Assembly: GCA_030247885.1 (NCBI GenBank)
Contig: JAPDRO010000026.1
Location: 372,001-436,000 of the forward strand
Direction of reading: 5' to 3'
From: Taxawa tesnikishii (nom. ined.)
Lineage: Eukaryota > Ascomycota > Dothideomycetes > Dothideales
Length of the DNA stretch: 64,000 nt
In this document: one piece after another, positions 31,810 through 43,186 of the stretch
How the letters are laid out: every line of letters starts with the position of its first letter
How positions within the stretch are numbered: the first letter of the stretch is position 1
Notes under the pieces: generated by a model
Told to the model about the DNA's origin: nothing
Databases searched by the model: none
Seen by the model: only the letters and a program-made list of their open reading frames with translations
Made by a program: the position numbers and the translations under genes

Positions 31810-34608
31810 ATGGATACATTCGGCTCGCACCGTGCCGTCGCGCCTACCGCAAATCGCAACAACAACAACAACAACAACTCCACCACAACCACGCACCCTT
31901 CCAACTACCTGCTCGATCGCTTACAGGAACGCAGGAGCCAGTCTAAGCGCTCGCGACGCTCTGATTTTGGACCGCGCAGGTCGGGACTGGACGATGATAT
32001 ATTCCTGGCCGAGGCCGAAGCAGACGTGGTGCCCAACGCTCGCTTGTACGACAGCTCACCTGTAGCCCCGACAGACAGGAGACCCTCCATCGCTGGATCC
32101 GAAACCCATGGAGGAAGCCAAGATGGTAGGTTGCGGAAGCGCCTTGGTGTTCGGGAGACGGAGGAGAAGGTCGAGAAGCTGTCGAAGGAGAACTTTGACC
32201 TGAAGCTGGACCTGTACCATTTGCGGAAGAAGATGGAGAAGATGCAGGAGCAGAACGCATCCTTGATTGAGCGGATCGCGAATGTGGACAAGGTGGAGGA
32301 AGTCAACAGGGAACTGATGGATATCAACGATAAGCTGGTCAAGCAGCTGGAGCTCCGAGAACAGGCGGTGAATGAGGCTGTCGATGTTATATGCGAGCTG
32401 GAATCTAAAGTCGACCGCCTAGAGGCTGCGCGCTCAAGACCTTCGACTGCACAAGCCGATACCGGGTACTGCGGTTCAGAGATGCTTGAGGTCATGCCGC
32501 CTTCGTCCCCTCCGGAGGTAGCTCCCTCGGCACTACCAAACATGCCTGCTACGGAAAGGCACTGTCCACCTGCTGCTTCTGCAGTGCAGAGCAGGCTCAT
32601 CAGCCAAGGCACGAACGCAAAGACACCTGCGCGAAGGCCGTCCTTCCTCAACGAGAAGACTCCCGGTACTCACGCCTTGCGCACTGTGTATCTTGAGCCC
32701 GCCCATGAGCTGCATTCAGTCAAAAGTTTCACCTCCTTGCTCTCCCGGAGAGATAGCCGTACAGACGACGGGAACAATCCTGATCTGGATGTCTTGATGT
32801 CGCCGAGACTAAGCGTTTTAAGCGAGAGCAGCTTTCCGTCAATCTACAGCCCGAAGAGGTCTGCGGAAACGCAACAGATCCTTCGGGATGGCTTTGATCA
32901 CGACGATGACGAGGAAGAAGTGGTGGGTCAGAACCACAAGCAGGACAGCATCAGCAGGGTGAACCAATGGATCGAAGAGGGGAGCCCTGATCCGACGCCC
33001 TCTAAACCAGAGCGATACCCTCAGCCTCTTCGCGCTGCGTACAAGAACGGGGGAAGGCGCAATCGAACGAGCGACAGCTCCAAGTTTCGGACAACAATGC
33101 TTCACCCACGGAAACTTTGCCTGCTCTTAAAACGGACGCGGATCTGGACAAAGCCAAAGGAACTCCTCAGCCCAAGACACCGTTGCTTGGAGGCACCGTG
33201 TTTGGATCACCTCTGATGCCGCCCACACCCGACACTGTGAGCACGCGGATGTTGCGCGGGTCGCGATCCAGCATGTTGGACCAAAAGAGTCTTCTGGATG
33301 GCACTCCGGGCCCTGCAAGACAAATCCAGGCTTTGCTTCCCTCCAGCGAGCGCGCCGTTCACGGATCCAGCCCTTACACTCGGTCCTCCTTCGATCTACA
33401 CGACAAGTACAGACAAAGCCTATCGCGCGGATCTGCGGCGCTCAACCATCAAGAGCCCCTGGATTCGTCAGAGGAGTCGGACGACGAGGAGCGCGAATCC
33501 AGCACACTCCGTGATCTGGGCTTTACACGACTATCCGGATGGAGGCTCCATCATCACTGGCACGCCATCGCGGTTTCAGATTCGCCACGTCAGCCCGCCT
33601 GCAACAAACATGATGTTTGACGGATACGGCATCGACGAGATCGCGCGCAGTGTGCCTCGGCGTCGCAACTCGGAAGCTCAAATGCATGCCAGCTCACGCC
33701 GGCCGACACTGGATCGAGCCGAAACCAGCCCACCCACCCATCGATCAGCAGGTCCGCCAATGCCTGCCGACTCACAATTCCACAGTCCCTCCGCCTCTCA
33801 CGCGAGTCGCGGCAGCCACCCCGACCGGCCCTCCACATCCCAAGCGCCTCCATCTCAGCGCCACCGCGACGGCTCCCTATCCTCGGAAGCGAGCCGGTCG
33901 CGATCGAGCAACAGACTGAGCCTACACCTCTCGCCTCCCAGAGCAACCACGGGTCCCTCCTCCAAACCCTCGGCCTCGCCGGCCGTCAGCATGCGCTCCT
34001 CGCTCTCACAGAAAACGCAGAAGCTCTTCCGTCGCATGAACAGCGGACCCGGCACCGCCAACACCAACCCCAACACCGAGCCACCGCCCCCATCCCCTCT
34101 CGCCGCAACCAGCAGTACCCCGATCGATCAACACACAGCCAAGCGTCCCTCGACCGCCGACCGCGCCGCTACTTTCGATGGCCGCGACGTCAGCTCCACA
34201 CAGCGACAACAGCAGCGACAACAGCAGCAGCAGCAGCAGCAGCAGCGCCCACCGCCGTCTCCGAAACAGCAGGGCGCGAGCGCGCGCCGTCCGTCGCTGC
34301 AGAATCGCACCGAGACGTTCCCGCGCGCGGCGACGGCGGGTCCGAGGCGGTCGGAGGATGGAAACGTGCTGGCACGCCAGCTGGATCAGCTTTCGAGGGC
34401 TAAGAGCCTGAAGAAGCGGGATGGAGCCGGTGTGGGGCTGGTGCGTGGAGGTGATGGAGGCGGTGCGAGTGGTGGTGGTGGCGGTGGTGGTGGTGGAGCG
34501 ATCGCCATGGCGGTTAGAGGGGTTGGAGGGAGAAGAAGGAGGGGAAGAGGGCTTGGAGGTAGGGGTGGGTTATTAGGGATGGTTTGTGGACGGTTGGCGG
34601 ATGCCTAA
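31810..34608 (+). CDS. Centrosomin N-terminal-domain (Cnn_1N) protein of the microtubule-organising centre
   Basis: ATG 31810. After an Asn/Thr-rich start comes a coiled-coil region of about 100 residues with the Cnn_1N signature: 'RETEEKVEKLSKENFDLKL', 'LYHLRKKMEKMQEQNASLIE', then heptads through 'KQLELREQAVNEAVDVICEL'. In fungi such proteins (Mto1/Pcp1-like, and SnaD in Aspergillus) bind gamma-tubulin complexes at spindle pole bodies. The remaining roughly 700 residues are Ser/Pro/Arg-rich and disordered, with a polyglutamine tract and a Gly-rich run. The frame slips at G 33049-33053 (restores 'NGGKAQSNERQ'), and two more bases appear lost between about 33500 and 33545, before 'DYPDGGSIITGTPSRF'. 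The last 40 residues are low complexity, and the true C-terminus may differ. Confidence 0.75.
34201..34247 (+). repeat. CAG/CAA microsatellite encoding polyglutamine
   Basis: A run of CAG with scattered CAA and CGA codons inside the Cnn_1N gene, ending in eight or more uninterrupted CAG units. It is expected to vary in length among strains. Confidence 0.9.
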
Positions 34609-35253
34609 CAATGTCCCGCGACTCTTGGGGCTTCGTGGATTATGTGGGCGATGTTTTCCTTTGTGAATTCGTCGTTGTTTTTTTTTTTTGCAGCGGAGAT
34701 ACCTATTATTCAACACCCTGGGGTTTCGGGATCTGGGATTCCATGATGACGATGATGATGAATGGTAACAAAAGGACGTTTGGGATTTTGTGGGGGAGTG
34801 AGTGCTTTGCTGTGCTGAAGTCCTGCCCCCCCCCCCTTTTTCCTTTCCTCGTAGGAGCGATGGGACTTTGGATAAGAGGGGATTCGGGAGGGAAGGCATG
34901 AAGGAGGGTTCATGAGATGAGTTCATGACTATTTGATACAATCTGACGAAGTCGAAGCTGCGATCTTTCGAAACAATCACGTTCTTGTTCTTCCCATTGC
35001 TTCCTCGAGCGCGCTCGCGAGCTCTGATGTGGGAATCATCTCAGGCCGTTCAGTGCTCGCAACGGTGCCGTCGGACCTTCTAATCCTGACGGACTATCTG
35101 TCTGCTGTTGCCAATCCAGGGTAGCAATTACGTGTCAGAACAATGTGGCTCCCAGCGATGCACTCGGACATGCGTGCCGACGCAGATGAGTTGCTGTCGG
35201 CGGCAGCGGCGTTCTGTGATCCTCTTGTTCAGCGGAGAGCTCATCGGACAGCG
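34609..35253. other. Intergenic between convergent genes, with T and C homopolymers
   Basis: 645 bp. It contains a T run of about 12 nt near 34679, followed by GCAG, and a C run of about 11 nt near 34828. The T-run/GCAG could be a splice acceptor for an unseen last exon of the upstream gene, but I cannot find a partner donor. Otherwise empty. Confidence 0.4.
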
Positions 35254-35490
35254 CTAGGTTTTGGTTTTTTTACCTTCCGCAAGAGCCGTTCGAGCTCTTT
35301 CAAATCCCGTTGCTGCTTTCTGTGCCTTTTTCTTCTCTTTGCGAGACTCTGCGCGGAAAAAGGTCGATGCTCTGTGAGACACGAGTTTCTGGATTTTTTC
35401 CCCCAATCTTTCGGTCCTCTGCTTGCTTTTGTCCACCCTTCTCTGTAACTGGTCTCGTCTTTTGGTGATGAGGCGCAGTGTGGGCTCCAT
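35254..35490 (-). CDS. Hypothetical small, highly basic protein (doubtful)
   Basis: ATG 35490, 78 codons, rich in Lys/Arg/Glu/Gln ('KRRDQLQRRVDKSKQRTERL', 'ESRKEKKKAQKA'); it would form a charged helix. An overlapping frame in the second half ('KRRKRHRKQQRDLKELERLL') is just as helix-like, so a frame slip inside is possible. No family recognised. It may be a nucleolar-type small protein or chance coding potential. Confidence 0.3.
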   Translation of the reverse strand: MEPTLRLITKRRDQLQRRVDKSKQRTERLGEKIQKLVSHRASTFFRAESRKEKKKAQKAATGFERARTALAEGKKTKT

Positions 35491-35822
35491 CTTTGCTGGT
35501 GCTGGGTGTTGTGATTGAGAAGTCTTGTTGCGGAAGTGGATGAGCTTGGCCAGATTATTGTTGGGGAGTTTGTTGCAAGAGGTATATAGGCACAAGAGTT
35601 AATGTTGTTGGAGTGGAAGGAATCTGCAGCAAGACGGGAAGGACTTAGTGACCTATATGCAATCTTCCAAGAGACTTTCTTGCAAAAGAGTTTAGGCAGC
35701 AACACCGTGTACCATGGAACAACTACAAGTGCCTTTCTGTATAGTGGCAACCAAGAAGATGGGGGAAATGAGGAACGAATTCAGATTAGGGACATCAGTG
35801 GTCCGTCGTTTCGCGCCCTAGC
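35491..35822. other. Intergenic
   Basis: 332 bp downstream of the glycosyltransferase gene and upstream of the small basic ORF. Nothing else seen. Confidence 0.4.
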
Positions 35823-38478
35823 TTACGTTCTGCTCGAAGAGTCCATCCTCGCCAAAGAATCGAATTTGGATAGGATGGTTTGCACATCCACTCCACTCTT
35901 ATTTGTCTGTGATTTTCGCAAATACATTCCCTCTTCGTGCCGTGCGGCAGCGATTTGCTTCCTTGTCTTCGAGTGTATCGCGCTGTAAATGCTTTTGTAG
36001 ATACCCTGTCGCGCATCTCTAATCAGCTTTGTGTGAGAATCAAGATATGTTTCGCATGAGACACACCTGCATAGGATAGCCCCAAAGAGCAGCCAAAGCT
36101 GTCATTCTTATCAGTATTCCTGCCCTCTCTGGAGACTGAAACGCAAGCAAACTCACCACCAGTGGTCTTCCAGTAAGCCCCCATGACGCCCTGACCCACG
36201 CCTTTGGCGACGCCCAGCGCGCCTTCTTCCCTCCCTCCATTGATAGGCCGCATAACGATGCCAGTGATTCCATCATACATGCCATGCGCGAACGACTTCC
36301 CTGCTACGGCTGCGCCGCTCTTCCAGTCCGTTACCTGGCCATGTTCTTGCACCTTTTCGCCGTATAATCTGGGCGCGCCATGCAGGCCTTCCGCAAACGC
36401 GAAAGGAATGTCGACAGTAATGCCTTTGAGCAAGCTCCCAGATGCTTTACCTAGATTCTTTCCGACAACGGCGGCGATGCGGCTGGGTTTGCTGCTACCG
36501 GCAGAAGAAGAAGAGCCTTCGCCCAGATCTTCGTTGCGGTTGTACTCCTTTTGAGATTCTCTAATCATGGCACCTAAGGCCATTGATGTATCGGTGACAG
36601 ACCCGATCAGCGCAGAAGCACCTCCGGTGATTGGATCCCAGCGCTTGTTGATTATTTGAATGGTGTACGTGTCCGATGCCAGCAGTTTCTTGGCATCGAC
36701 GCGCAAGTATTCGATTAGGACTTCTGCTGCGAACTTCGACAGGCGGATGATCTTCTTCGAGGGCGCCTTGTACGCCCAGACCGCAGCTTGTCCAGGAGAA
36801 TATCGCACGTAAGCCCCTCTAAGGGCAGGTTCCGGTGGAAACTCGCCGCTGCGCTCCGAACTCCGTTCTCGGTCGCCATGTTGGACGCGATCTTCTGAAC
36901 AGCTGCGCTCGCTCCTGCTGTCAAGCAGAACCGGATTGCAGCGGTGAGATTATCAACGTTCAAAGCTTTGTGTTTGATGGGCTTCGGGCCTGCGCCAGCT
37001 GCAGCAACCATTTCTCCCCAGAATGGCTGATCGCCAAAGAAAGGTATGATTGCTGTGGGCCGCGCGTTTCGAAGACCGCACGCTGTCGTGCCTGCGCCGC
37101 CATGATGAAAGACTGCAGATACATGTTGGAAGAGCCATTCATGTGGACAGTCACCAAGGAAGTAGACGTTGTCAGAACTGGATAAATCCTTGCCTAGGTT
37201 GCTCCAGCCGCGAGCGATGACGGCGCGTACTCCGGTCTTCTCGATCGCTTCCAAGACCACTGCAGTAAGTCTTTCTGGATCTGACACAACGATGCTCCCG
37301 AATCCAACGTAGATGGGCGGTGAGCCCTTGGCGAGAAATGCTTCCAGACCTGGCGGTGGTTCATACCTCGGCTCCTCGCGGAAAAAGAACCCGCACACGT
37401 CAATGTGAGATTCCCAATCCGCAGGCTTGGACACCAGAGCAGCAGACCAGCAGTATGTATGTGGTATCTTGAGGGTCTGTGTTAGGAAGGGTGCTTCTGT
37501 CGCTGGTACAGGTTCGAGATCTATACTCTCCCGCCAATTGTTGATAACGTCACCCAGCCTATCATGTCAGCCAAGCGACAGCCATGTAGTGTACAGTCAT
37601 TGTCCTTACCCTTGCCATGTCAGTATCTCCACAATACCATATGAAAGGTAATTGGCTAGTCCAGGATCGCCTTTAGCGTTGCGGATGTTCGCCAGTGGAT
37701 GCGGGAACTCTCGAGTGGCCGTCCAGGGCATTGTAAACATGATATGGACGGGAACGCCTAGCGCTTGGGCGCAGTGAACATGTGCGAAGCTCGGAGGGTT
37801 GGCAATGATAGCATCGGCCACGAACGGCGTACCAGTAACGGGATTCGGCTCAATGCATGCTTTCCAACATCCTTGCAACATCTCCGAGATCATCTCCCTC
37901 TTCCTCTTGATCTCGCCTTCCCGTAAGGATTTCATGCTCGGAATGAGGCCGGGGTTTTGCACCATGTAAGACATTAACTCAGCCGGATCGCCGCCGATAG
38001 GATAGAACTCAAGGTTTGATTCTGTGACGAAGTCACGGAAGACATCGTGTGTGGCCAATCGTACTCGATGGCCGTACTTCTGCAGCTCGTTTCCCAATGC
38101 GATAAAGGGCTGTACGTCGCCTCGGCTTCCTACGACTTGAATAACAACGTTCAATGAGACGTTCCAGGGAGGTATTTTCGTATACTCAGGTGGCGGTGCC
38201 AAGTCCTTCTTCTCTGTAGGAACGTCGACGAGTGCGCGCAATATCCTTGAAAGCCGTGAATCCATATCGATATCAACGCGCCCATCTGCTTCAACGTCTC
38301 CTGAGACGCCCTGGATATGGTCATACGGTGGAGGCGCTTCATCGCTGTGCTCGTACTCTGGGCTGTTGGCGGTCCGGGAGCCTTGACCGGCGTGGTTTTC
38401 GGTAACGAAAGCATTGTTAAGATGGTTATTGTTATGACGAGGTCTTGTTTCATAGGTTCCCTTTTCTGACTTTGCCAT
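35823..38478 (-). CDS. GT1/GT28-type glycosyltransferase, sterol 3-beta-glucosyltransferase-like
   Basis: Four exons: 38478-37610, 37558-36157, 36098-36067 and 36005-35823 (828 aa after one correction). The N-terminal acceptor lobe has the GT28 signature 'VVGSRGDVQPFIALGNELQK' and 'GHRVRLATHDVFRDFV'. The C-terminal lobe has the nucleotide-sugar motif 'AVFHHGGAGTTACGLRNARP', then 'IIPFFGDQPFWGEMV'. This matches fungal UDP-glucose sterol glucosyltransferases (Atg26 relatives), but the PH/GRAM domains of Atg26 are absent. The C-terminal extension ('GIYKSIYSAIHSKTRKQIAA') fits the cytosolic fungal subgroup. Likely sterol or lipid glucosylation; the acceptor is not proven. The frame slips at GG 36795-36796 (plus strand), where adding one base gives 'CDILPGQAAVWAYKAP'. 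Exon 3 is only 32 nt. Confidence 0.87.
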
Positions 38479-39159
38479 TCTCAAATCGGCTTGGAAGGAG
38501 AAAAGATCGGTATTGTTATGTGAAGAAGTCGGTGTGGTGCTGAGAGGAGAGAAGGAGAAAGATGGTCTCAGACATACCTGCGGACAAGGCACCCTTTTTA
38601 GCTATGTCGCTCTTACCTACAGTACGTTGCAAGGAGGCTTGGCTAGGTATACGGTATACGCAGAGTGGTTGTTGCAATACGGTGAATACGGAGCAAATCA
38701 GTCGTGAGGTTGAGGCTGAGTCGACTCAGTGGAAGGATTGTTTCGGCTCGGACCGTCCACGGGTAAACCTCCACATCGCTCGCCTTCCACCTTTGCCAGT
38801 CACAGCTACTCAGCTCGCCAAAGAATCTGTTATACTATTCAATGTTCGTTGTGGACACTGCTTGAAACGCTACAGTCCTACACTTGTACGCCGACACTGA
38901 CGATGTCCGTTGTTCCATCGTGGTGTCCCAATTGTAGATCGTTGCTCTACTGACGAATTCCTGTCGTATCAGAGGAATTCCTCAAGCTCCGATGAGAACG
39001 CCGAGGCGGCTAAATTCCATGATATCTACCGGGCTGCCTCTTGGGAGGTATCATCACCGTCTCGCTGGCCTTATATACATAGCGCACAGCGTGGTCTTCT
39101 GCTACGTGCCCATATCTCGTCTTTTGCTTTCCTGCTTCTCGATTCAAAAATCCGCAATC
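38479..39159. promoter_or_regulatory. Divergent upstream region of the glycosyltransferase and aldo-keto reductase
   Basis: 681 bp between start codons. A 'CTTATATACATA' box near 39069 lies about 90 bp before the reductase ATG and may serve as its TATA element. No gene seen. Confidence 0.5.
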
Positions 39160-40325
39160 ATGTCTCTGCCTCAAAGCTTCCCTATGCGTGTCGCAGACGG
39201 CAAAACCATCCAAATCCCCAGCGTGGGGTTCGGAACATGGGCAGACGCAGAGCCGAAATGGTGCAAAGAAGCGGTGCTCGCTGCATTGAACGCAGGATAC
39301 AGACACCTTGACTGCGCCTGGGCATACGGTGTCGATCAACGTACGTACCCTTTTCTTACCATCATGTCCACCGCGCGCCTGCCCTTGTTGATATAAGTAT
39401 ACCAGCCGTCGGCCAAGCGATCAGAGAATCCGGCGTTCCGCGCTCTGAGATCTTCATAACCAGCAAATTCTGGCCCAACTTCGCACGTCCTGGAGATATC
39501 GAACTCTGTCTCGACAAGATCCTGTCTGGCATGGGACTTGACTACATCGACCTGTACTTGGCCCATTGGCCCATTTCCATGAAGTCCACGAGCAGACAGG
39601 GCCTTGAGAGAGCCGAAGCGGGACACGGCAGGAGCCTCGCCGACCGGGGCATAGCGGCCGATACGGACGGCAATGAGATCGTTGAACTCGAGCACTCATG
39701 CGCGGACGTCGCTGCTCAGAAGGGCGTTAATGGCGGCTATGTCGAGAACTGGAAAGCGATGCAGTCGCTCGTGCGCAGCGGGAAGACACGCGCGATCGGA
39801 GTATCTAATTTTTCGATCGCTGAGCTGGAGGAGTTGTTGCCGCACGCAAAGGATATTCCGATCTCGTGTAATCAGATTGAGGCGCATCCGTGGTTGCCTA
39901 ACACTCAGGTCATTGAATTTATGCGCAAGCATGGCATTGTGGCGACGTGTTATTGCCCGCTCGGCGGACCGAAGGCGCAGGGTGGGGCGATGAGGGAAGA
40001 TGCTAAGGTGCTGGATGTGGCGAAGAGGAACGGGATGGGTGTAGGTGGAGTGCTGCAGAGCTGGGCTGTGCAGAGGGGAACGATACCATTGGGGAAAAGT
40101 CAGAGTGAAGGTAAGTTTGTACCATCATTGCACATGCTTGAACCGTACGATAACGGACACCGACACTGACGGTTTACAGACCGCATCAAGTCGAATCTGG
40201 CGATCAAGAAATTGCCGGACGAAGACATGCAGACACTGAGTTCACTCGAGATGCCGGGCGACGACGGTCGCACTTGTGGTACGGCGACTGGTCTGATGTG
40301 GTCTGTAAAATTGTACCAAAATTGA
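39160..40325 (+). CDS. Aldo-keto reductase (NADPH alcohol dehydrogenase type)
   Basis: Three exons: 39160-39340, 39406-40110 and 40180-40325 (1032 nt, 343 aa, frame closed). The catalytic tetrad can be placed: Asp and Tyr in 'GYRHLDCAWAYGVD', Lys in 'EIFITSKFW', His in 'DLYLAHWP'. The NADPH site follows: 'GVSNFSIAELEELL', 'ISCNQIEAHPW', 'WAVQRGTIPLGKSQSE', then 'RIKSNL'. The insert of about 40 residues after 'AHWPI' (Glu/Asp-rich) is usual in the fungal Gcy1/Ypr1-like subgroup, which reduces aldehydes and ketoses in the cytosol. It ends 44 bp from the convergent GFA gene. Intact. Confidence 0.93.
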
Positions 40326-40368
40326 CGTAGCAGCTAGCCAAAACAATCAAGCGATGGCGAATCAGCCG

Positions 40369-40941
40369 CTAAACGTTCTTCTCCCGAGACTCAGGGTCCC
40401 AGTTCTTTGGCGGATCGGGCAACTCGCTCCACTGTTCAACGCCCTGCATCCCTTCCAACCAAGCCCTTCGCCTAGAAGTGAATATCTCTGCTCCAGGTTT
40501 CAACGCCTTGACCTCCACATCGTCTATACTTCCTAACTTGATGCCCTTGTCACTTTTGTCAACTTCTGCTCAGCATTCCAAATTCCCCGACCGTGAGTTT
40601 GAAACGCACCGTGAGTTCAGGGAACATGCCGCTTTTGCTCCAGAGCGTAGACCCGCAATCACTGCAGAAATACGTACTGTGCGGCGTGCCACTACCACCA
40701 GTGAGGGCATAGACCTTCGGTGTGCCGGACTCGAGCGTGAACTGGGCATCTGTTATGATGACTGTGTTGCTGAAACAGCTGCCGCTTAGTTTCTGGCACG
40801 TTGTGCAATGGCACACGCCCTAAGGAAGATGTAACATGAGAAACGGTCCTAGTCAAGGGTCACGAGCGGACCTACAAGCAGCAATGGTTCGCCGGTATAC
40901 CCGAATTTAATGTTACCGCAAAGGCAGCTTCCGGAAGGCAT
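40369..40941 (-). CDS. GFA-domain protein (glutathione-dependent formaldehyde-activating/CENP-V-like)
   Basis: Three exons: 40941-40876, 40819-40610 and 40545-40369 (453 nt, 150 aa, frame closed). The zinc-binding pattern of the Mss4-like fold is complete: 'GSCLCGNIKF', 'GVCHCTTCQKLSG', 'TYFCSDCGSTLW'. The C-terminus has 'GSIDDVEVKALKPGAEIFT' and 'AWLEGMQGVEQW', typical of fungal DUF636/GFA proteins. The family was named for a proposed role in forming S-hydroxymethylglutathione; most fungal members have no proven substrate. Intact. Confidence 0.92.
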
Positions 40942-41646
40942 GATGGGTGGTGAGTTGCGATGTGAGATGTCCCGGGAGGTGTAATTCTCAGCCCAAACGG
41001 ATATTGTCTCTTATACCAAAAAGCTTACGGGATGAGCGAGGGGAGCCGACCAGGCGTTCAGGCGGGCCATCCAATGGACAAGACTGAGGCCCGCCGCCCA
41101 ATCCTTGGCAGCTATGTTTGGGCTATGCTCCGAGTGTGGCTGGTAAAGGTAGCACATCGACAGAAGCCAAAAGGCTCGCCGGGGGTAGAGAGGAAAGGGG
41201 AAAATAATGGGATACGAAACCGGTACTGCATCGATGCGCCCTGACTCGTCGCTATACCGAGCACGTACCTACCTTGCGATTCAACTCAAGAGGAAGGGCC
41301 CAAGCTTACCCTGTGCCCGTATCAGCGCACAAAGGGAGAGACGATGGGAACTAGCATGAGTATGGCAGGGAGTGTGTAGGCACTAGAGTTATACACGGAG
41401 ATTAGATTAGACAAGATCAGCTCGATGTTTCCTCCCGCAGTTGCGGCTCATGCTTTTGCTTAAGATGACATCAACGCGGCTAAATAATGCAGCTCCTGCC
41501 ACTTTGGGACACGGCAATTGGTCTATCTCGTTCTTTGTACGTATCTGCTGTCCAGCCTCTCTTCCGCTCCTCTTTCACATTCTCCCATCACTCCAACCAT
41601 TTCCAATTGAATCCAATCCCATCAAAACACTAAGAAATCAGACACA
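40942..41646. promoter_or_regulatory. Divergent upstream region of the GFA gene and second aldo-keto reductase
   Basis: 705 bp. A pyrimidine-rich leader (about 41540-41640, CTTTCACATTCTCC-like) precedes the ATG at 41647. No other gene seen. Confidence 0.5.
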
Positions 41647-42821
41647 ATGGCCGTCGAGAGCAAGTTTGACCCCAAGGATATGGTCAGTCAAGCTCTGCTT
41701 TCATCCATCGACCCTGCTGGGTATATTGACACACCACCAGATCTTCCGCCACCTCGGTCCCACTGGACTGAAGGTCAGCATCTTCTCGCTGGGTGGTTGG
41801 CTTACCTACGGAGGCACCCAGAAGGGCGACATCGTCAAGCAGTGCTTGCAAACCGCTTGGGACCACGGTATCAACTTCTTCGATACCGCCGAGGTTTACG
41901 CCAATGGCCAGTCTGAGATTGAGATGGGCCGCGCATTGAAGGAGCTGGCATGGCCAAGAGACGAATACGTGCTGAGCACCAAGATCTTCTTCGGCACTGG
42001 TCGCAAGGAGCCAAACACCAGGGGTCTGAGCAAAAGCACGTTGTTGAGGGACTGAAGAGTTCGCTCAAGAGACTGGACCAGCCATACGTCGATATTGTGC
42101 TCGCACACAGACCGGATGTTGGCACCCCGATGAAGGTAAGCCATGCACGGCATGCAGTAACCCTGGAGGCAGTCCTAACAATAACGCTCAGGAAATCGTC
42201 GAGGGTTTCACTCAGGTTATCCGCAACCTGAACATGGCCTACTACTGGGGAACCTCTGAGTGGTCTGCAACCCAGATCATGGAGGCTACTCAGATCGCTG
42301 AGCGCTACAATCTGATCGCTCCTATTGCCGAACAGCCTCAGTACAACGCCTTCCACCGTGAGCGTTTCGAGGTCGAGTACGCTCCTCTGTACGAGCAGTT
42401 CCAGTACGGTACCACCATCTGGTCCCCTCTTGCCTCCGGTCTCCTTACCGGAAAGTACAACGAGGGTATCCCAGAGGACTCCCGTTTCGCGACCAACAAG
42501 CAGTTCTTCGACACCACCATCAAGTCGCTGCAAACCCCAGAGGGCAAGGCGAAGATCGAGAAGGTCAAGAAGCTCACCCAGGTCGCTGAGAAGCTTGGTG
42601 GTACCGTTACCCAGCTCTCGCTCGCATGGGCGGCCAAGAACCCTCACGTCAGCACTGTCATCCTGGGTGCGACCAAGGTAGAGCAGATCGAGGACAACTG
42701 CAAGGCACTGCAGCTCATCCCCAAGCTGACCAAGGAGGTCATGGACGAGATTGAGGGTATTCTCGAGAACAAGCCCAACCAGGCGGCTGACTTTGGCCGT
42801 GCCAGGCTGCCTGACGCGTAA
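41647..42821 (+). CDS. Aldo-keto reductase of the voltage-gated K+ channel beta-subunit family
   Basis: Three exons: 41647-41682, 41741-42135 and 42192-42821 (353 aa after one correction). Conserved blocks: '[20 protein letters not shown]', '[20 protein letters not shown]', '[14 protein letters not shown]', 'DIVLAHRPD', '[16 protein letters not shown]', '[19 protein letters not shown]', '[14 protein letters not shown]'. The Asp-Tyr-Lys-His tetrad is present. This is the AKR6-like clade, an NADPH-dependent reductase that in animals also modulates Kv channels; in fungi it is thought to be a redox enzyme. Intron 1 uses the donor GTCAGT. The frame slips at A 42032-42035; one more A gives '[17 protein letters not shown]'. 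Confidence 0.93.
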
Positions 42822-43186
42822 GCATGTCTTCCCCGGTGGTGATGCGCAGGAAAAGCGGGAGCCCGGCTCATGGTGTTTTGTGTTCCGCATAGAAACCGTC
42901 GATCTCGCAGACGAAGCAAGCTTTGATACGAGGCATGACTAGATACGAAAAGAAATTCGATCTTTGACGAACTCACCTTCTGTGCGTGTCTCGGTACTCT
43001 CCACTTGCCTGCACTCTTCGCAGGTTCTCCTCCACTCCACACGGAGATAACGCTCAATCTCCGCATCCCCCGCAGTGAGGCTTCGTCATAGTAAACAGAA
43101 GTTCCCTTCGAGACACCTATCTGTTTTATCAACATCCGTCGTTCTCTACTCTAATTCAATCGAAGCACACAATCCACGTTATCGAT
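42822..43186. other. Intergenic between tandem plus-strand genes
   Basis: 365 bp: reductase 3' flank and SDR promoter. Nothing else seen. Confidence 0.5.

Noticed and set aside
36023-36285. Glycosyltransferase ending just after 'GYPMQ' with a short tail (stop at 36040)
   Set aside because: Reading through the donor GTGTGT gives an atypical tail; splicing 36006-36066 gives the family-like extension 'GIYKSIYSAIHSK' and a closed frame.
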